Below, in pieces: positions 51,752-60,296 of a DNA stretch of 64,000 nt. Under the pieces are notes generated by a model that did no database searches, was not told the DNA's origin, and saw only the letters and a list, made by a program, of their open reading frames with translations. The translations under genes were made by a program, and so were the position numbers. Within the stretch, counting starts at the first letter, position 1, and every line of letters starts with the position of its first letter. Source of the stretch: Hymenobacter siberiensis (lineage in GTDB: Bacteria > Bacteroidota > Bacteroidia > Cytophagales > Hymenobacteraceae). The DNA lies in contig NZ_JAHLZY020000001.1 in the NCBI RefSeq assembly GCF_018967865.2, positions 3,038,001-3,102,000 on the forward strand, in the 5' to 3' direction.

Positions 51752-53287
51752 CTACTTGCTCACCCGGAACTGCAGCTTGGCGAACAGGAAGCGGCCGTTG
51801 CTACCCATTTGCACGGCATCCCAGGCACCGCCGTTCTCGGTGGCTTGCGGGTTGAAGAAGTTGGGGTACACGTTGAACAGGTTCGACGAGCCCACCGAGA
51901 GGCGCAGCTGGTTGGTGAGGGCGTATGACAGGGCCACATCGGTGGTGAGGCGGTCGCGGTAGGGGTTCGGGTCGCCGTTGTAGTCGTAGAGCAGCACATG
52001 GCCGAACTGCACCAGCCGCACCAGTGCGCCAAAGCGGCCCACGTTGTAATCGAAGGTCAGGTTGATTTTATACGGCGGGGCCGAGGCTTTCACGAAGGCT
52101 TGCTCACGCTGGCCGAAGAATGTTTCTTCCTTACCGGCCAGCAGCGGAGTGGTTTTGGCCTGGCCTACGATGAGCAGGCGGTTGGCGTTGGCGGCCAGTG
52201 TGGTCGTGAGGCGGCCCGCCCCCACCCCAATGGTGTTAGCCAGCACCACATCGAGGCCCCAGGTATCGGTCGAAACGGCGTTGGCGAAGAACTGGGCCTG
52301 GCCCACGTTCAGGCCTTGCAGAATAGAGCCAATCTGCGGGTCGTCGTCGGCAAAAGTGCCGGTGAGCACGATGCGGTCCTTAATGTGGATGTAATAGCCG
52401 TCCACCGTGAAGCTCAGCACCGAGCCGGCGCGGCCCGTGAAGCCCACGCTGGCCGACTGCGACCGCTCCTGCGTGAGGGCCGGAATGCCCAATGCCTTCG
52501 ACACCGGCCCATTGTTCCGGTCGAGCAGAATATCGACCGGCTTGCCACCTACCACGTTGGTAAACACCGTGTTGAAATTAATCTGCGCCAGCGAAGGTGC
52601 CCGAAAGCCCGAGCTCAAAGTGCCGCGCAGCGAGAAGCTCTCGCTGAACTTGTAGCGCGTAGCCAGCTTGCCCGTGAAGCTGCTCCCGAAGTCGGAGTAA
52701 TTCTCGAAACGGCCCGCCGCCGCCACCAAGAAAGCCTTGGTCACGTCCAACTCAGCATCGGCGTACACGCCCACATTGCTGCGGCTGGCCTTCAGCTCGT
52801 TGCGGGGCTGGAAGCCGGGAAAGCCCTGTGAGCCGCCCGGCCGGTCGTTCAGCGCGCCGGGGTATTTGCGGTACGAGCCTTCCTCGCCGGCAAACAGCGC
52901 GTACCACTCGCGGCGGTATTCACTGCCGATGGCTACGTTCAGGCCTTGGAGCACAGTTTTGTAGTTGCGGCTCAGGTTCAGGTTCACCACGTTCTGCTGG
53001 AGCTGAAAGCCCCCGGCATCAAATGTGGTGGGCGAGGCTGCGCCCAGCGTGGCGTTCAGTGTGTTCGTCAGGCCGTAGTGGAAGCGGTTCGAGCCGAAGC
53101 CCTCGCTCAAATCCACGTCGAAGCCGCCGAAAGTACCGCGCAGGCCCACTGCGCCGTGGGCATCGGTGAGGTCGCTGGTGATGATGGGGTCGAAACCGTT
53201 GGGATAGAGCGTTGCGTTGCTGCGCGGATTCGGGATGGGGTTGCCGTTATCGTCCGTCACCGTCGGGAAACGGGTGTAGGCGTAGGC
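51752..53287 (-). pseudogene. TonB-dependent receptor, C-terminal part (IS-disrupted)
   Basis: The main part of the beta-barrel: VTDDNGNPIPNPRSNATLYP, GSSFTGKLATRYKFSESFSL, and the C-terminal FAKLQFRVSK (unusual Lys end). The reading frame continues from the N-terminal part once the IS and one 9-bp repeat are removed. The gene would code 864 residues in total and would take up a substrate across the outer membrane with TonB energy. As it stands the protein is interrupted. Confidence 0.88.
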
Positions 53288-54489
53288 TACTCTACCCTAC
53301 TATTTTTAGTAATTGATTTTTAGCAAGTTGCCTCGTAATCCAGTTCAGTAGCGTTTCAACCAAGCGGGCCAATGGGTCCTCGGGCAGGGTCAGCGGGCGG
53401 GCGAGTTGGCGGAGCAGATTGAGGCCGTGGCGGCTCAGGCTGGCGGCCCGGTAGCCGTGGTTTTTGCGGGCAATGGGCTGGCGGCCGCCGTGGGCGGCCG
53501 CGCCCACGCCCAGACAAAACGCGTAGGCCAGGCTGACCAGGGCCACGAGCTTGCGCAGCTTTTGGAAACAGCGCAAGTGGGTGGCTTCCAGGTTAAAGCC
53601 CCGCCCTTTCAGATTTTGAAAGCATTGCTCAATCGTCCAGCGCTTGGCATAGAGTTGCTCGAGGTGGTTCAGACCGGCCGTGGCAAACAGGAAGACAAAC
53701 GCGTCCGCCGCCACGGCCTTGACCCAGACCTGCCCCCAGACTCCGTCGACCTGCACGTGGGCGAAGCGGCGCACCTGCCCCGGCACCAGGCCCAGGTCGG
53801 CCACGGCCTGCCGCCGGCCGTCGGCGTGGGTCAGGCAGTGGTGCTTGGGCAGGCGCATGACAAAATTAAGCCCATTGTCTTTGAGCCGCTTGAACCACGC
53901 ATGGCCGACAAATTCCCGGTCGCCCACGACCAGGCCGATGCGGTCTTTGCCCAGCAAGGCCAGGCACTTTTCGAGCACCGCGATGCGGTCGGCGGCGTTG
54001 GAGTTGCCGCTGCGGTTGTCGAGCAGGTGCCAATAAAGGGGCACGTGGACCTCGCCCGTGCCGACGGTGACGAGCAGGATGTTCACTTGGCACTGGCCGA
54101 AGTCCCACTCCGTGCGGTCGAGGCATAAGCGCAGCTTGCCCTGCGCAGGCAACAAACTCAGTAAAATCCTGGCCACCAGTACGTAATTGAGGTCTACTTC
54201 GCGGAAAAAGTCCTGAATGCGCGTTTCGTTCGAGGCGGGCTTGGCCGCGTCATTGAGGTGCTGGGCCACCTCGCCGAATTGCACGTTGCGGCTCTTTATC
54301 AGGCCAAGAATAAACTGGCCCACAAACTTTTGGCGGGACAAGTGGCCCACAAACGGGGCCTGCTGCAAAAGCGTCGTAATTTTAGCGGCGAAGTGTTGCT
54401 TCACGGGGCAGAACGGGTTTTTGGTGGTGTCGTAACCCCAAAGGTCGGGCTGCCCCGTTTTTGTACCTGAAAAATAGTAGGGTAGAGTA
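53288..54489 (-). mobile_element. IS4-family insertion sequence, copy 2 (1202 bp)
   Basis: Same ends (TACTCTACCC / GGGTAGAGTA) and length as copy 1. It is flanked by the direct repeat GGCGTAGGC (53279-53287 and 54490-54498). It lies in the TonB receptor gene, in the same orientation as that gene. Confidence 0.95.
53292..54404 (-). CDS. IS4-family DDE transposase, copy 2
   Basis: 370 residues, virtually identical to the transposase at 18940-20052: the Y-(2)-R-(3)-E-(6)-K signature (YAKRWTIEQCFQNLK) and the DRTEWDFG and VVGDREFVGH Asp motifs are all present. One residue differs (KRLKDNG rather than KWLKDNG), and one silent base difference is seen near 53673. Starts with GTG. Confidence 0.93.
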   Translation of the reverse strand: MKQHFAAKITTLLQQAPFVGHLSRQKFVGQFILGLIKSRNVQFGEVAQHLNDAAKPASNETRIQDFFREVDLNYVLVARILLSLLPAQGKLRLCLDRTEWDFGQCQVNILLVTVGTGEVHVPLYWHLLDNRSGNSNAADRIAVLEKCLALLGKDRIGLVVGDREFVGHAWFKRLKDNGLNFVMRLPKHHCLTHADGRRQAVADLGLVPGQVRRFAHVQVDGVWGQVWVKAVAADAFVFLFATAGLNHLEQLYAKRWTIEQCFQNLKGRGFNLEATHLRCFQKLRKLVALVSLAYAFCLGVGAAAHGGRQPIARKNHGYRAASLSRHGLNLLRQLARPLTLPEDPLARLVETLLNWITRQLAKNQLLKIVG

Positions 54490-55557
54490 GGCGTAGGCCT
54501 CGCCCTTGCGGAAATTCACCCCGCCAAACGCATACGCATAGACATTCTCGTTAATGGGGAGCTTGCTGTTGAGGTAAACCGACGTGTTGTTGGCCTTCGG
54601 GTCGCCGTACTGGCGGCGCTGAATGCCGTCGGGGGCGGGCACGTTGGCGCGCTGGGTGTGCTGGCGCTGGTTGTAGTCCACAGTCGCATTCACGAAGCCG
54701 CCCTTGCCCACGCTCACCCCGTAGTTGAGGTTGGCGTTGAAGTTGCCGCCGTCGAAGGTCTTGTCGTCGAAGCGGTATTTGGCGGTGTAAGCGCCATAAT
54801 TGGCGTTAGCCGTCAACTCGTTCACACTGGTTTTCAGCACGATGTTGATAACGCCCGCGATGGCATCGGAGCCGTACTGGGCCGAGGCCCCATCGCGCAG
54901 AATCTCGATGCGCTCGATACTGGCGGCCGGAATGGTGTTCAGGTCGGTGCCGGTGTTGCCCCGGCCCCGGCTGCCAAACAGGTTCACCAGCGCCGACTGA
55001 TGCCAGCGCTTGCCGTTCACCAGCACCAGGGTCTGGTCGGGGCCGAGGCCGCGCAGGCTGGCGGGGTCTACGTGGTCGGCCCCGTCGGCCCCGGTCTGGC
55101 GGTTCGAGTTGAAGGACGGCGCTACGAACTGCAGCAGCTGGTTCACGTCGAGCTGGCCGGTTTTGGCCGTCACCTCCCGCACGTCGATGATATCGACCGG
55201 CGAAGGCGAGTCCGTCACGGAGCGGTTCTGGCTGCGCGAGCCCACCACCTGCACCGCGTCGAGGCTGGTGCTGTTCTCGGCCAGCGTCACGCTCAGGCCG
55301 CTGGTACCGGCCACCTCCTGATTGGTGTAGCCCAGCGAGCTGATAATCAGCCTCGGGACGGCCGTGCGGGCCCGCAGCGTGAAGCGGCCGTTGGCATCGG
55401 TAGAAGTGCCGTTGTTGGTGCCCTTCTCCACAATGGAGGCCCCGATAACCGGCTGCCCGGCAGCATCCTTAACCTGGCCGGTGAGGGTGGTAGCCGCCTG
55501 GCCCCAGGCGGCAGTGCTGGCCAGGCAAATAATTGGGAGTAAATGGGTTGGTTTCAT
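54490..55557 (-). pseudogene. TonB-dependent receptor, N-terminal part (IS-disrupted)
   Basis: Signal peptide (LLPIICLASTAAWGQA), a carboxypeptidase-like regulatory domain (LTGQVKDAAGQPVIGASIVE and GRFTLRARTAVPRLIISSLG), then the plug domain (VDIIDVREVTAKTGQLDVNQ, RIEILRDGASAQYGSDAIAG). The last authentic residues are NFRKGEAYA; the frame then enters the IS and ends after about 36 foreign codons. Joined to the C-terminal part it reads GEAYAYTRFPTVTDDN without a gap. Confidence 0.88.
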
Positions 55558-55660
55558 ACAAAATTCGGTAGGTGAGGAAAGTGACGCAGGCTTTTTTTTA
55601 GTGAATACGATACTTTGAAAAACCGTATTTTACTGCCTGCAAGCTAGTGCATGGCGCATA

Positions 55661-55692
55661 AAAAAAACCAGCCCTACCGGGCTGGTTTTTTA
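55661..55692 (-). terminator. Terminator for the E2 gene
   Basis: CCAGCCC-TACC-GGGCTGG with A- and T-runs, 20 bases after the E2 stop on the minus strand. Confidence 0.85.
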
Positions 55693-55711
55693 GTTTCAGT
55701 TTTTAGCCGCC

Positions 55712-57508
55712 TCAAATCATCAGACGCATGGGGTCTTCGAGCAGGCTTTTCAGCGTTTGCAGGAAGGCCGCACCGGTAGCGCCGTCCACCACGCGGTGGT
55801 CGCAGCTCAGCGTTACTTTCATGATATTGCCGATGGCCAGCGCGCCATCCTTCACAATGGCGGTCTGCTTGATGCCGCCCACGGCCAGAATGCAGGCATC
55901 GGGCGGGTTGATGATGGCGGTAAACTCATCGATGCCGAACATGCCCAGGTTCGAGATGGTGAAGGTGCTGCCCTCCCACTCGGCGGGCTGCAGCTTCTTG
56001 CTCTTGGCTTTGCCGGCCAGCTCCTTCACCTCGGTGGCAATGGTGGCGAGGCCTTTCTGGTCCGCGTTGCGCACCACGGGCACCAGCAGGCCTTCATCTA
56101 CGGCCACGGCCACGCCGATGTTGATGACTTTATTCTGGCGGATGCGGTCGCCGAGCCACGAGGAATTCACGGCCGGGTGCGAGCGCAGGGCAATGGCCGC
56201 CGACTTCAGCACCAGGTCATTAAAGCTCAGTTTCACCGGCGACAGCTCGTTGAGCTTCACGCGGACTTCCATGGCCTTGTCCATGTTAATTTCCATCGTG
56301 AGATAGAAATGCGGGGCCGTGAACAAGCTCTCCGACAGGCGCTTGGCAATTACCTTGCGCATCTGCGACACGGGCGTGTCGGTGTAGGTATCCGTCGAGG
56401 CCGGGGCGCTGGCAGCGGGGGCAGCCTGGGGTGCCGGAGCAGCCTGGGGCGCAACGGCTGGTGCCGGCATGGCCGCAGAAGCAGCTTGCGGAGCCGGAGC
56501 GGCAGCAGCGCCGGAAGGCTGGAAGTTCTCCACATCGCGCTGCACAATGCGGCCGTTATCGCCGCTGCCTACTACCTGCGAGAGGTTGATGCCTTTTTCT
56601 TTGGCAATGCTTTTGGCCAGCGGCGAGGCCAGGATGCGGCCATTTGGCGTTGCTGCTTGCTCGTTGCTCGTTGCTGGTTGAGCGGCGGCAGGTGCAGCAG
56701 CCGGAGCTTCAGCAGCCGGAGCAGCTTGGGCCGGTGCTTCAGCAGCCGGTGCTTCAGCAGCCGGTGCTTCAGCAGCCGGTGCTTCAGCAGCCGGAGCAGC
56801 TTGGGCCGGTGCCGGGGCAGAACCGCCACCGCCGAGCAGGGCCTGAATATCAGCGCCTTCTTCGCCGATGATGGCCAAAATGCCATCAACTTCCACGGCT
56901 TCGCCGGCTTTGGGGCCGGTGTAGAGCAGGGTGCCGTCTTCGTAGTTTTCCAACTCCATGGTGGCTTTGTCGGTTTCGACTTCGGCCAGGATATCCCCCG
57001 ATTTCACTTTGTCGCCCACTTTTTTCAACCAGGCCGCAATGGTGCCTTCGGTCATCGTGTCGCTCATCTTGGGCATGCGTACCACGGTGGCTTTCTTGCC
57101 ATTGGCGGGCGCGGCCGGAGCGGCAGCCACTGGTGCCGGAGCAGGCGCAGCTTCCGGAGCCTTGGGGGCTTCGGCGGCGGCGGCGGGGGCGGCAGGCTCG
57201 GGAACAGGAGCTTCGGCGGCCGGGACAGCGCCGCCGCTCTGGCCGTTCAGCAGGCCCGAAATGTCTTCACCTTCCTTGCCCACAATGGCCAGAATGCCAT
57301 CAACCGGTACGGAATCCTTCTCTTTCGGCCCGATGTAGAGCAGGGTGCCGTCTTCATAATTTTCCAGCTCCATGGTGGCTTTGTCGGTTTCGACTTCGGC
57401 CAGGATGTCCCCGGATTTAACTTTATCGCCCACTTTTTTGAGCCAGGCCGCGATGGTCCCTTCGGTCATCGTGTCGCTCATTTTGGGCATTTTTATGATT
57501 TCGGCCAT
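55712..57508 (-). CDS. Pyruvate dehydrogenase complex E2, dihydrolipoamide acetyltransferase
   Basis: 598 residues. Two lipoyl domains (ETDKATMELENYEDG at about 39-53 and again near 185) carry the lipoylated Lys; a long Ala/Pro/Glu linker (about 245-295, AAEAPAAEAPAAEAP type) follows; then the E1/E3-binding domain (ASPLAKSIAKEKGINLSQV) and the catalytic domain ending in SCDHRVVDGATGAAFLQTLK with the catalytic His and Asp. Central carbon metabolism, cytosol. Start at 57508 (MAEIIKMPKMSDTMTEG). An exact promoter box lies upstream. Confidence 0.95.
   Translation of the reverse strand: MAEIIKMPKMSDTMTEGTIAAWLKKVGDKVKSGDILAEVETDKATMELENYEDGTLLYIGPKEKDSVPVDGILAIVGKEGEDISGLLNGQSGGAVPAAEAPVPEPAAPAAAAEAPKAPEAAPAPAPVAAAPAAPANGKKATVVRMPKMSDTMTEGTIAAWLKKVGDKVKSGDILAEVETDKATMELENYEDGTLLYTGPKAGEAVEVDGILAIIGEEGADIQALLGGGGSAPAPAQAAPAAEAPAAEAPAAEAPAAEAPAQAAPAAEAPAAAPAAAQPATSNEQAATPNGRILASPLAKSIAKEKGINLSQVVGSGDNGRIVQRDVENFQPSGAAAAPAPQAASAAMPAPAVAPQAAPAPQAAPAASAPASTDTYTDTPVSQMRKVIAKRLSESLFTAPHFYLTMEINMDKAMEVRVKLNELSPVKLSFNDLVLKSAAIALRSHPAVNSSWLGDRIRQNKVINIGVAVAVDEGLLVPVVRNADQKGLATIATEVKELAGKAKSKKLQPAEWEGSTFTISNLGMFGIDEFTAIINPPDACILAVGGIKQTAIVKDGALAIGNIMKVTLSCDHRVVDGATGAAFLQTLKSLLEDPMRLMI
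56690..56815. repeat. Tandem 15-base repeat inside the E2 linker
   Basis: CAGCCGGTGCTTCAG occurs about four times in direct array with GGAGC variants at the edges. It codes the Ala/Pro/Glu linker between lipoyl and binding domains. Confidence 0.9.
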
Positions 57509-57538
57509 CGGATATAAAAGCGCTAGAGTTGAGAAGGC

Positions 57539-57546
57539 CAAAATTA
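57539..57546 (-). promoter_or_regulatory. -7 promoter box (TAATTTTG) for the E2 gene
   Basis: Exact TAnnTTTG match on the minus strand, 30 bases before the E2 ATG. Confidence 0.5.
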
Positions 57547-57586
57547 GCCGGAAAAGTTGGCGGGGGCAACGTTATTATCGGGGAAG

Positions 57587-57672
57587 CTGTTTAGAAAATC
57601 CCCGAACGGTCATGCTTCGCTGCGCTCTGCATGACCGTTTGAGTACCTTTTGTGACTTTCTAAACAACTCCG
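57587..57672. repeat. Compact composite palindrome
   Basis: GAAGCTGTTTAGAAA at the left pairs with TTTCTAAACA at the right, and CGGTCATGC/GCATGACCG pair in the middle. It is a short form of the composite element at 63066-63227. A single family-A half copy lies at about 57730-57752. Confidence 0.75.
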
Positions 57673-57755
57673 GAGAATATAAGGACTTGCCCACAATAAG
57701 GCAGTAAGTCATTTTGACAAGGCCAGAATGACGGTCATGCTGAGCGCCGTCGAAA

Positions 57756-58403
57756 TCAGCCCGGTTCCTGCAGATGCGACACGTCGAGAAAGTTCTTGAC
57801 AGTGAACACCGTACCCGTAAACTCCAGCTTATACAAGCATAAATTGCTGTGCTCGAAGCCTTGCATGTGGCTGAGCGGGTAGTTGAGCAGCTGGCAGAGC
57901 ATGACGCGCATGGCCCGGCCGTGCATGCAGACGAGCACCGTTTCTTCGTCGTCCCGCGTCTTGAGCAGCTCAATAAACGGGCGCTGGCGGGCGGCTACTT
58001 CCTCGGGGCTTTCGCCGCCGGTGAGGCGGGCGTGGGTGTCGCCGGCCTCCCAGCCGGCCAGTACCTGGCGGTATTCGGCATCCTCTTCAATGGTGATGCG
58101 GGTGCCCTCGCGCACGCCCCAGCTGATTTCGTTGAGGCCCGAATGGGCTTCGTGGGGTAGGCCGAGGTCGAGGAACTGCTGCACCGACTCCTGCGTGCGG
58201 CGCAGGGCGGAGGTGTAGACCTTATTGAACGGCACGTGGCCATAGGCCGCGAAGAACTGCGCCGCCTGGCGGCGGCCGGTATCGTTTAGGCTCGAATCGA
58301 CGCCGCTGCCCTGCACAATGCCGCGCACGTTGAAATCGGTCTGGCCGTGGCGCAGAAGGAAGATGGTCCGGGGCTTCACTTTCGCGGTAGTTTTGCGTAA
58401 CAA
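57756..58403 (-). CDS. Histidine phosphatase family protein
   Basis: 215 residues from TTG 58403. The catalytic motif LLRHGQTDFN (about 16-25), the acid GVREG region (about 95) and the late VLVCMHGRAMRVML (second His) define the phosphoglycerate-mutase-like superfamily. It is close to the cofactor-dependent phosphatases rather than true mutases. Substrate unknown. It is divergent from the menI-like gene. Confidence 0.86.
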   Translation of the reverse strand: MLRKTTAKVKPRTIFLLRHGQTDFNVRGIVQGSGVDSSLNDTGRRQAAQFFAAYGHVPFNKVYTSALRRTQESVQQFLDLGLPHEAHSGLNEISWGVREGTRITIEEDAEYRQVLAGWEAGDTHARLTGGESPEEVAARQRPFIELLKTRDDEETVLVCMHGRAMRVMLCQLLNYPLSHMQGFEHSNLCLYKLEFTGTVFTVKNFLDVSHLQEPG

Positions 58404-58512
58404 TCGGTCAACAATTCCTCAAAGTACGGAGTTTAAACCCCAATTGTTGACCTTTATTCTTTAACATTCACCGTTGAGCGGTGCTCCCACGGCCGCTCCC
58501 CTGCCCCACCCC

Positions 58513-58950
58513 ATGAATCTGGAAGAAGTAAAGCGCTGGACGGCCTCCCGCCCCACCCTGGCCGATGCCCTCGGCATGGAAATCACGGCCGTGACCGACG
58601 ATTACATTGAGGGCCGCATGCCCGTGGATGGCCGCACCCACCAGCCCATGGGCCTGCTGCACGGCGGCGCGTCAGTGGCCTTTGCCGAAACCCTGGGCAG
58701 CATTGCCGCCGCCCTGCGCCTGCCCGACCGCAGCAAGCAGGCCGCCGTGGGCCTGGAAATCAACGCCAACCATCTCAAGGGCGTGCGCGACGGCTGGGTA
58801 ACCGGCCGCGCCACGCCGGTGCACATCGGCCGCAGCACGCAGGTGTGGGAAATCCGCATTACGCACGAAGAAACGGGGGCGCTGGTGTGCATCAGCCGCA
58901 TTACCATGGCCGTGGTCGACATCGCGCCCAAGCCCCAGCCAGCTCCCTAA
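58513..58950 (+). CDS. menI: Hotdog-fold thioesterase, likely 1,4-dihydroxy-2-naphthoyl-CoA hydrolase
   Basis: 145 residues. LHGGASVAFAETLGSIAAAL (about 54-73) with the catalytic Glu and HLKGVRDGWVTGRATPVHIG are the PaaI/YdiI-type hotdog signature. It lies directly before menF, which it abuts (TAA then ATG), so it is most likely the MenI enzyme that frees DHNA from CoA in menaquinone synthesis. The start ATG at 58513 gives the usual length. Confidence 0.85.
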   Translation: MNLEEVKRWTASRPTLADALGMEITAVTDDYIEGRMPVDGRTHQPMGLLHGGASVAFAETLGSIAAALRLPDRSKQAAVGLEINANHLKGVRDGWVTGRATPVHIGRSTQVWEIRITHEETGALVCISRITMAVVDIAPKPQPAP

Positions 58951-60186
58951 ATGGTGCGGCCCGACTACCGCCTGCTGCCTTGGCCGGCCAGCGCCGTCGG
59001 CCTCGATGCGCCCGCCCGGCTGCGCCACCTCGTGGCCGGGGCGCTGCGCACGGGCCGGCCGCTGGCGCTGTGGCGCGAGCCCGGGGCCGCGCAGCCGCAG
59101 CTGCTGATAGCCCGCTCGCTCGAAGCCGCGTACACCGGCCTGCCCCCGGCGCTGGACGACCACGCGCCGGCCGGCTTTGCGTTTTTTCCTTTCCGCGACT
59201 CGGACCACAACCCGGCCCTGTTCCTACCCGCCGACGTGCGCTACGACCTGGCCCAGCCCGAGGCCGTGGCCGTGGCCCCCGCCGCCCGCGCGCTGGTGCC
59301 CAACCTCACGGCCTGGCTGGCGCTGCCCACGCCGGCCGGACTGGGCTGGCACTACGGCACCCAGCCCGCGCCGCCCACCGCCACCGAAGCCGAATACACC
59401 GCCCTGGTACGGCGCGGCGTGGCCGCCATCGAGGCCCGGGAAGTGATGAAGGTGGTGAGCTCGCGCGCTGCCTGCCGCCCCCTGCCGTCGGATTTCGACC
59501 CGCTGACCGCGTTTGCCGACCTGAGCGAGAAGTACCCGCGCGCGTTTGTATCGCTGGTGAGTGTGCCGGGCGTGGGCACCTGGCTGGGGGCCTCGCCCGA
59601 AGTGCTGGCCGAAGTCACGGCCGATGGGCAGTTTCATACCATGGCGCTAGCCGGCACGCAGCCGCTGGTGCCGGGCACGCGGCCCCAGGATGCCATCTGG
59701 CGGCAGAAGGAGATTGAGGAGCAGGCCCTGGTGGCCCGCTACATCGTGAGCTGCTTCAAGCAGCTGCGGCTGCGCGAGTACCACGAAACCGGCCCCCGCA
59801 CCGTGGCGGCCGGCCAGCTCCTGCACCTGCGCACCGACTTTGAAGTCGACCTGCAAAACGTGCCCAACGCCGCCGCGCTGGGCACCGACATGCTGCGCCT
59901 GCTGCACCCGACTTCGGCCGTGGGCGGCATGCCCAAAACGGCCGCGCTCGATTTCCTGCGCCGCCACGAGGGCTACGACCGCGCCTACTACAGCGGCTTT
60001 CTGGGTCCGGTGAACGTGGCCGCGCCCGGCATCGCCCGCCTCTTCGTGAACCTGCGCTGCCTGCAGGTGCGCGCCACCGAGGTCATCCTCTACGCCGGCA
60101 CCGGCCTCACCGTCGACTCGGACCCGACGCGCGAATGGCAGGAGACGGAGATGAAGATGCAAACCGTGGGCGCTGTTTTGAATTAA
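58951..60186 (+). CDS. menF: Isochorismate synthase
   Basis: 411 residues of the chorismate-binding (ADC synthase) superfamily. KEIEEQALVARYIVSCF, HPTSAVGGMPKTAALDFL and HEGYDRAYYSGFLGPV (about 310-360) form the active-site region. It turns chorismate into isochorismate, the first step of the menaquinone branch. The ATG directly follows the menI stop, so translation is coupled. The first 100 residues are divergent, as is common in Bacteroidota. Confidence 0.9.
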   Translation: MVRPDYRLLPWPASAVGLDAPARLRHLVAGALRTGRPLALWREPGAAQPQLLIARSLEAAYTGLPPALDDHAPAGFAFFPFRDSDHNPALFLPADVRYDLAQPEAVAVAPAARALVPNLTAWLALPTPAGLGWHYGTQPAPPTATEAEYTALVRRGVAAIEAREVMKVVSSRAACRPLPSDFDPLTAFADLSEKYPRAFVSLVSVPGVGTWLGASPEVLAEVTADGQFHTMALAGTQPLVPGTRPQDAIWRQKEIEEQALVARYIVSCFKQLRLREYHETGPRTVAAGQLLHLRTDFEVDLQNVPNAAALGTDMLRLLHPTSAVGGMPKTAALDFLRRHEGYDRAYYSGFLGPVNVAAPGIARLFVNLRCLQVRATEVILYAGTGLTVDSDPTREWQETEMKMQTVGAVLN

Positions 60187-60189
60187 AAA

Positions 60190-60296
60190 CTGAGAATTAA
60201 AAATTAAGAATGGCCGTGTTTATTACCCGTTGAAAAGGCCCATTTCACATATTCAACTCAACTTTTAATTCTTCATTTTTAATTTTTAATTCCATC
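60190..60296. repeat. AT-rich inverted repeat spacer
   Basis: GAGAATTAAAAATTAAGAAT at the left and ATTCTTCATTTTTAATTTTT at the right are near complements in the menF-menD gap. The same AATTAT/AATTAA style occurs at 21436-21470. Confidence 0.6.

Noticed and set aside
56690..56815. Direct repeats that could suggest a small CRISPR
   Set aside because: Units of 15 bases follow one another without spacers and code the Ala/Pro linker of E2.
55757..57517. 586-codon plus-strand open frame opposite the E2 gene
   Set aside because: It is the antisense shadow of a GC-rich gene with biased third positions; it has Gly/Arg/His-rich low-complexity sequence and no conserved motif, while the minus strand shows clear lipoyl and catalytic domains.
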